Positions 4,896-6,269 of a stretch of 6,269 nucleotides of DNA are shown piece after piece. Source of the stretch: DATLZB01 sp035574175 (GTDB lineage: Bacteria; Pseudomonadota; Alphaproteobacteria; Rhizobiales; Hyphomicrobiaceae); assembly GCA_035574175.1 (NCBI GenBank), contig DATLZB010000183.1, positions 1 through 6,269 on the forward strand, read 5' to 3'. Made by a program: the position numbers and the translations under genes. The notes beneath the pieces are model-generated. The model saw nothing but the letters and a program-made list of their open reading frames with translations. It was not told where the DNA came from and searched no databases. How positions within the stretch are numbered: the first letter of the stretch is position 1; each line of letters begins with the position of its first letter.

Positions 4896-5516
4896 ATGGG
4901 AACGTCACCTGCTGGCAGGCTCCCCATGGGCGTGCTGCTCGCCATTGCTGCCGCAACGCTGCTCGCCGGCTGCGGGATCAACACGATCCCGACTTACGAG
5001 CAGAACGTCAAGGCAGCCTGGGCCGAGGTGCTCAACCAGTACAAGCGCCGCAGCGACCTCGTTCCCAACCTGGTCGAGACCGTCAAGGGCTTCGCCGAGC
5101 AGGAGCGCAAGGTGCTGACCGAGGTTACCGAGGCGCGCAACCGCGCCACCTCGGTCCAGATCCCGCCCGACATCCTGACCAACCCGGAAGCAATGAAGCG
5201 GTTCCAGGATGCGCAAAACTCTCTTGGCGGGGCCTTGCGCCAGCTCATGGTCGTCGTCGAGCGCTATCCGGACATCAAATCGGGGCAGAACTTCCTCGCG
5301 CTCCAGAGCCAGCTCGAGGGCACCGAGAACCGCATTGCGATCGCACGCCGCGACTACATCGAAGCGGTGCGCGCCTACAATACCGAGCTCGTCACCTTCC
5401 CGGGCCGCATCTGGAAATGGCTGCTCTATCCGTCGGCGGCGCCAATGGCCACATTCGATATCCCTGCGCAAGACATGCAGGCGCCGCGGGTCGACTTCGG
5501 GACGCAGAAGAAGTGA
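4896..5516 (+). CDS. lemA: LemA family protein, predicted lipoprotein
   Basis: This 206-residue LemA-family protein has a function that is still poorly defined in bacteria; relatives are membrane-attached helical-bundle proteins. The N-terminal hydrophobic segment ends in the lipobox LLAGC, so Cys26 is probably lipidated after signal peptidase II cleavage. The family core follows at once: INTIPTYEQNVKAAW, then EVLNQYKRRSDLVPNLVETV (44-63), the conserved centre with the R-x-D-L-x-P-N-L-V motif, then LQSQLEGTENRIAIARRDY (136-154) and the terminal YNTELVTFPGRIW (161-173). The rest is long amphipathic helices. ATG 4896 is used because of AAGGGAG upstream; the frame is open to TTG 4797, overlapping the rlmE stop, but that part covers the hairpin and promoter. 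The stop TGA overlaps the ATG of the TPM-domain gene by one base. LemA/TPM gene pairs are widespread, which supports a joint envelope function. Confidence 0.94.
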   Translation: MGTSPAGRLPMGVLLAIAAATLLAGCGINTIPTYEQNVKAAWAEVLNQYKRRSDLVPNLVETVKGFAEQERKVLTEVTEARNRATSVQIPPDILTNPEAMKRFQDAQNSLGGALRQLMVVVERYPDIKSGQNFLALQSQLEGTENRIAIARRDYIEAVRAYNTELVTFPGRIWKWLLYPSAAPMATFDIPAQDMQAPRVDFGTQKK

Positions 5517-6269
5517 TGCCAGCTCTCGCCGCGGCGGCCCTCTTTAGCGAGCGGCGGGCAGCAGCATCAATCCTCGCCGTCGTCGTCGCGCTCGCCTCCG
5601 CCGCCCTGCTGCAGGCGCAGCTTGCCCAACCGTCCTTTCCCAGGCTCACCGGACGGGTGGTGGACGAGGCCGGCCTGCTGACCGCCCAGGACGCGGCCGA
5701 ACTCACGGCGGAACTTGCCGACCTCGAGGCGAAATCAACCGACCAGCTCGTGGTGGTGACGCTCAGGTCTTTGCAGGGTTACGAGATCGAGGATTTCGGG
5801 TACCGGCTCGGGCGCGCATGGGGCATCGGCCAGGCCGGTACCAACAACGGGGTGTTGCTGATCGTCGCGCCCAACGAGCGCAAGGTGCGAATCGAGGTCG
5901 GCCGCGGCCTCGAACCGCAGCTCACCGACGCACTCAGCCGGCTCATCATCGAGAATGCTATCCTGCCCGCCTTCCGCCGGGGCAACTTTGCCGAGGGCAT
6001 CAAGGCCGGGGTGCGGGACATCAAGGATGTGCTGCTCGGCAATGCGGAGGAAGTTCGCGCTCGGGCCCAGCGCGGCGGCAAACGCAGCGCCGGTGTTGAT
6101 CCGACCACCGTGTTCTTCGTGCTGTTTTGGCTGGCGATCGTTGCGTTCGTGATCTACGCCATGTTCCAGCAGGCCCACCACCGATCCGGAGCCGGTGCCT
6201 ACGGCCGGCGGGTCGGTCAGCGTGGGTACCCCGTGGCGGTGCCCGGCGGGTGGGGAGGTTCGGGGGGTT
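5516..6269 (+). CDS. TPM-domain (YgcG-type) exported membrane protein, 3' partial
   Basis: The frame is open from ATG 5516 to the window end, giving 251 residues with the C-terminus missing. Residues 1-38 look like a signal sequence (basic SERR, then SILAVVVALASAALLQAQLA). The TPM domain (TLP18.3/Psb32/MOLO-1, PF04536) spans about 46-176: GRVVDEAGLLT, a LVVVTLRSLQG strand, WGIGQAGTNNGVLLIVAPN and RKVRIEVGRGLE, then IIENAILPAFRRGNFAEGI. A transmembrane helix follows at about 198-217 (TTVFFVLFWLAIVAFVIYAM). The start of the Gly-rich tail common in this family (PGGWGGSGG) is at the window edge. The TPM domain should therefore lie outside the cytoplasmic membrane. TPM proteins are linked to phosphatase activity in plants and to membrane-complex quality control, but the bacterial role is unclear. 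The start overlaps the lemA stop (TGATG), so the pair is one operon with coupled translation. Confidence 0.93.
   Translation, partial: MPALAAAALFSERRAAASILAVVVALASAALLQAQLAQPSFPRLTGRVVDEAGLLTAQDAAELTAELADLEAKSTDQLVVVTLRSLQGYEIEDFGYRLGRAWGIGQAGTNNGVLLIVAPNERKVRIEVGRGLEPQLTDALSRLIIENAILPAFRRGNFAEGIKAGVRDIKDVLLGNAEEVRARAQRGGKRSAGVDPTTVFFVLFWLAIVAFVIYAMFQQAHHRSGAGAYGRRVGQRGYPVAVPGGWGGSGG

Overview
This 6.3 kb window is GC-rich chromosomal DNA, most likely from an alphaproteobacterium. A Hyphomicrobiales/Rhizobiales-like host is my best guess. It rests on the base composition, on a Ppx/GppA-family gene directly overlapping rlmE, and on the alphaproteobacterial look of the Ppx/GppA and RlmE proteins. 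I see no insertion sequence, integrase, CRISPR array or phage module. Most of the window is ordinary core genome.

Left part (1-1318, + strand). The window opens in the last 46 codons of an unrecognised gene. Next comes a decayed remnant that keeps only the C-terminal part of a WYL-domain (YafY-type) transcription regulator. It is followed by a short stretch with an orphan Shine-Dalgarno-like sequence, then an intact DUF2064 / TIGR04282 family GT-A-fold transferase.

Middle (1319-2827, - strand genes). A 311-base non-coding gap holds one AT-rich block and two possible stem-loops. It leads to a complete tRNA-Gln(CTG) gene on the - strand. Upstream of the tRNA on the same strand is a secreted M15-family zinc peptidase with a clear signal peptide and the full catalytic set of the endolysin-like (M15C) subgroup. 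A 203-base divergent intergenic region separates it from the next gene.

Right part (2828-6269, + strand). A Ppx/GppA-family phosphatase overlaps rlmE (23S rRNA 2'-O-methyltransferase) by ATGA, so the two are probably translationally coupled. After rlmE comes a strong bulged GC hairpin. A good promoter match for the next transcription unit has its -35 box in that hairpin's loop. This unit is lemA (a predicted lipoprotein) followed by a TPM-domain (YgcG-type) exported membrane protein. Their stop and start codons overlap, and the TPM gene runs off the window end. LemA and TPM proteins are often neighbours and both act at the cell envelope.

Nothing here looks like a clearly new multi-gene system. 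The items most worth a second look are the hairpin with the nested promoter between rlmE and lemA, the WYL remnant with the orphan translation signals after it, and the AT-rich, possibly transcribed gap beside the tRNA.
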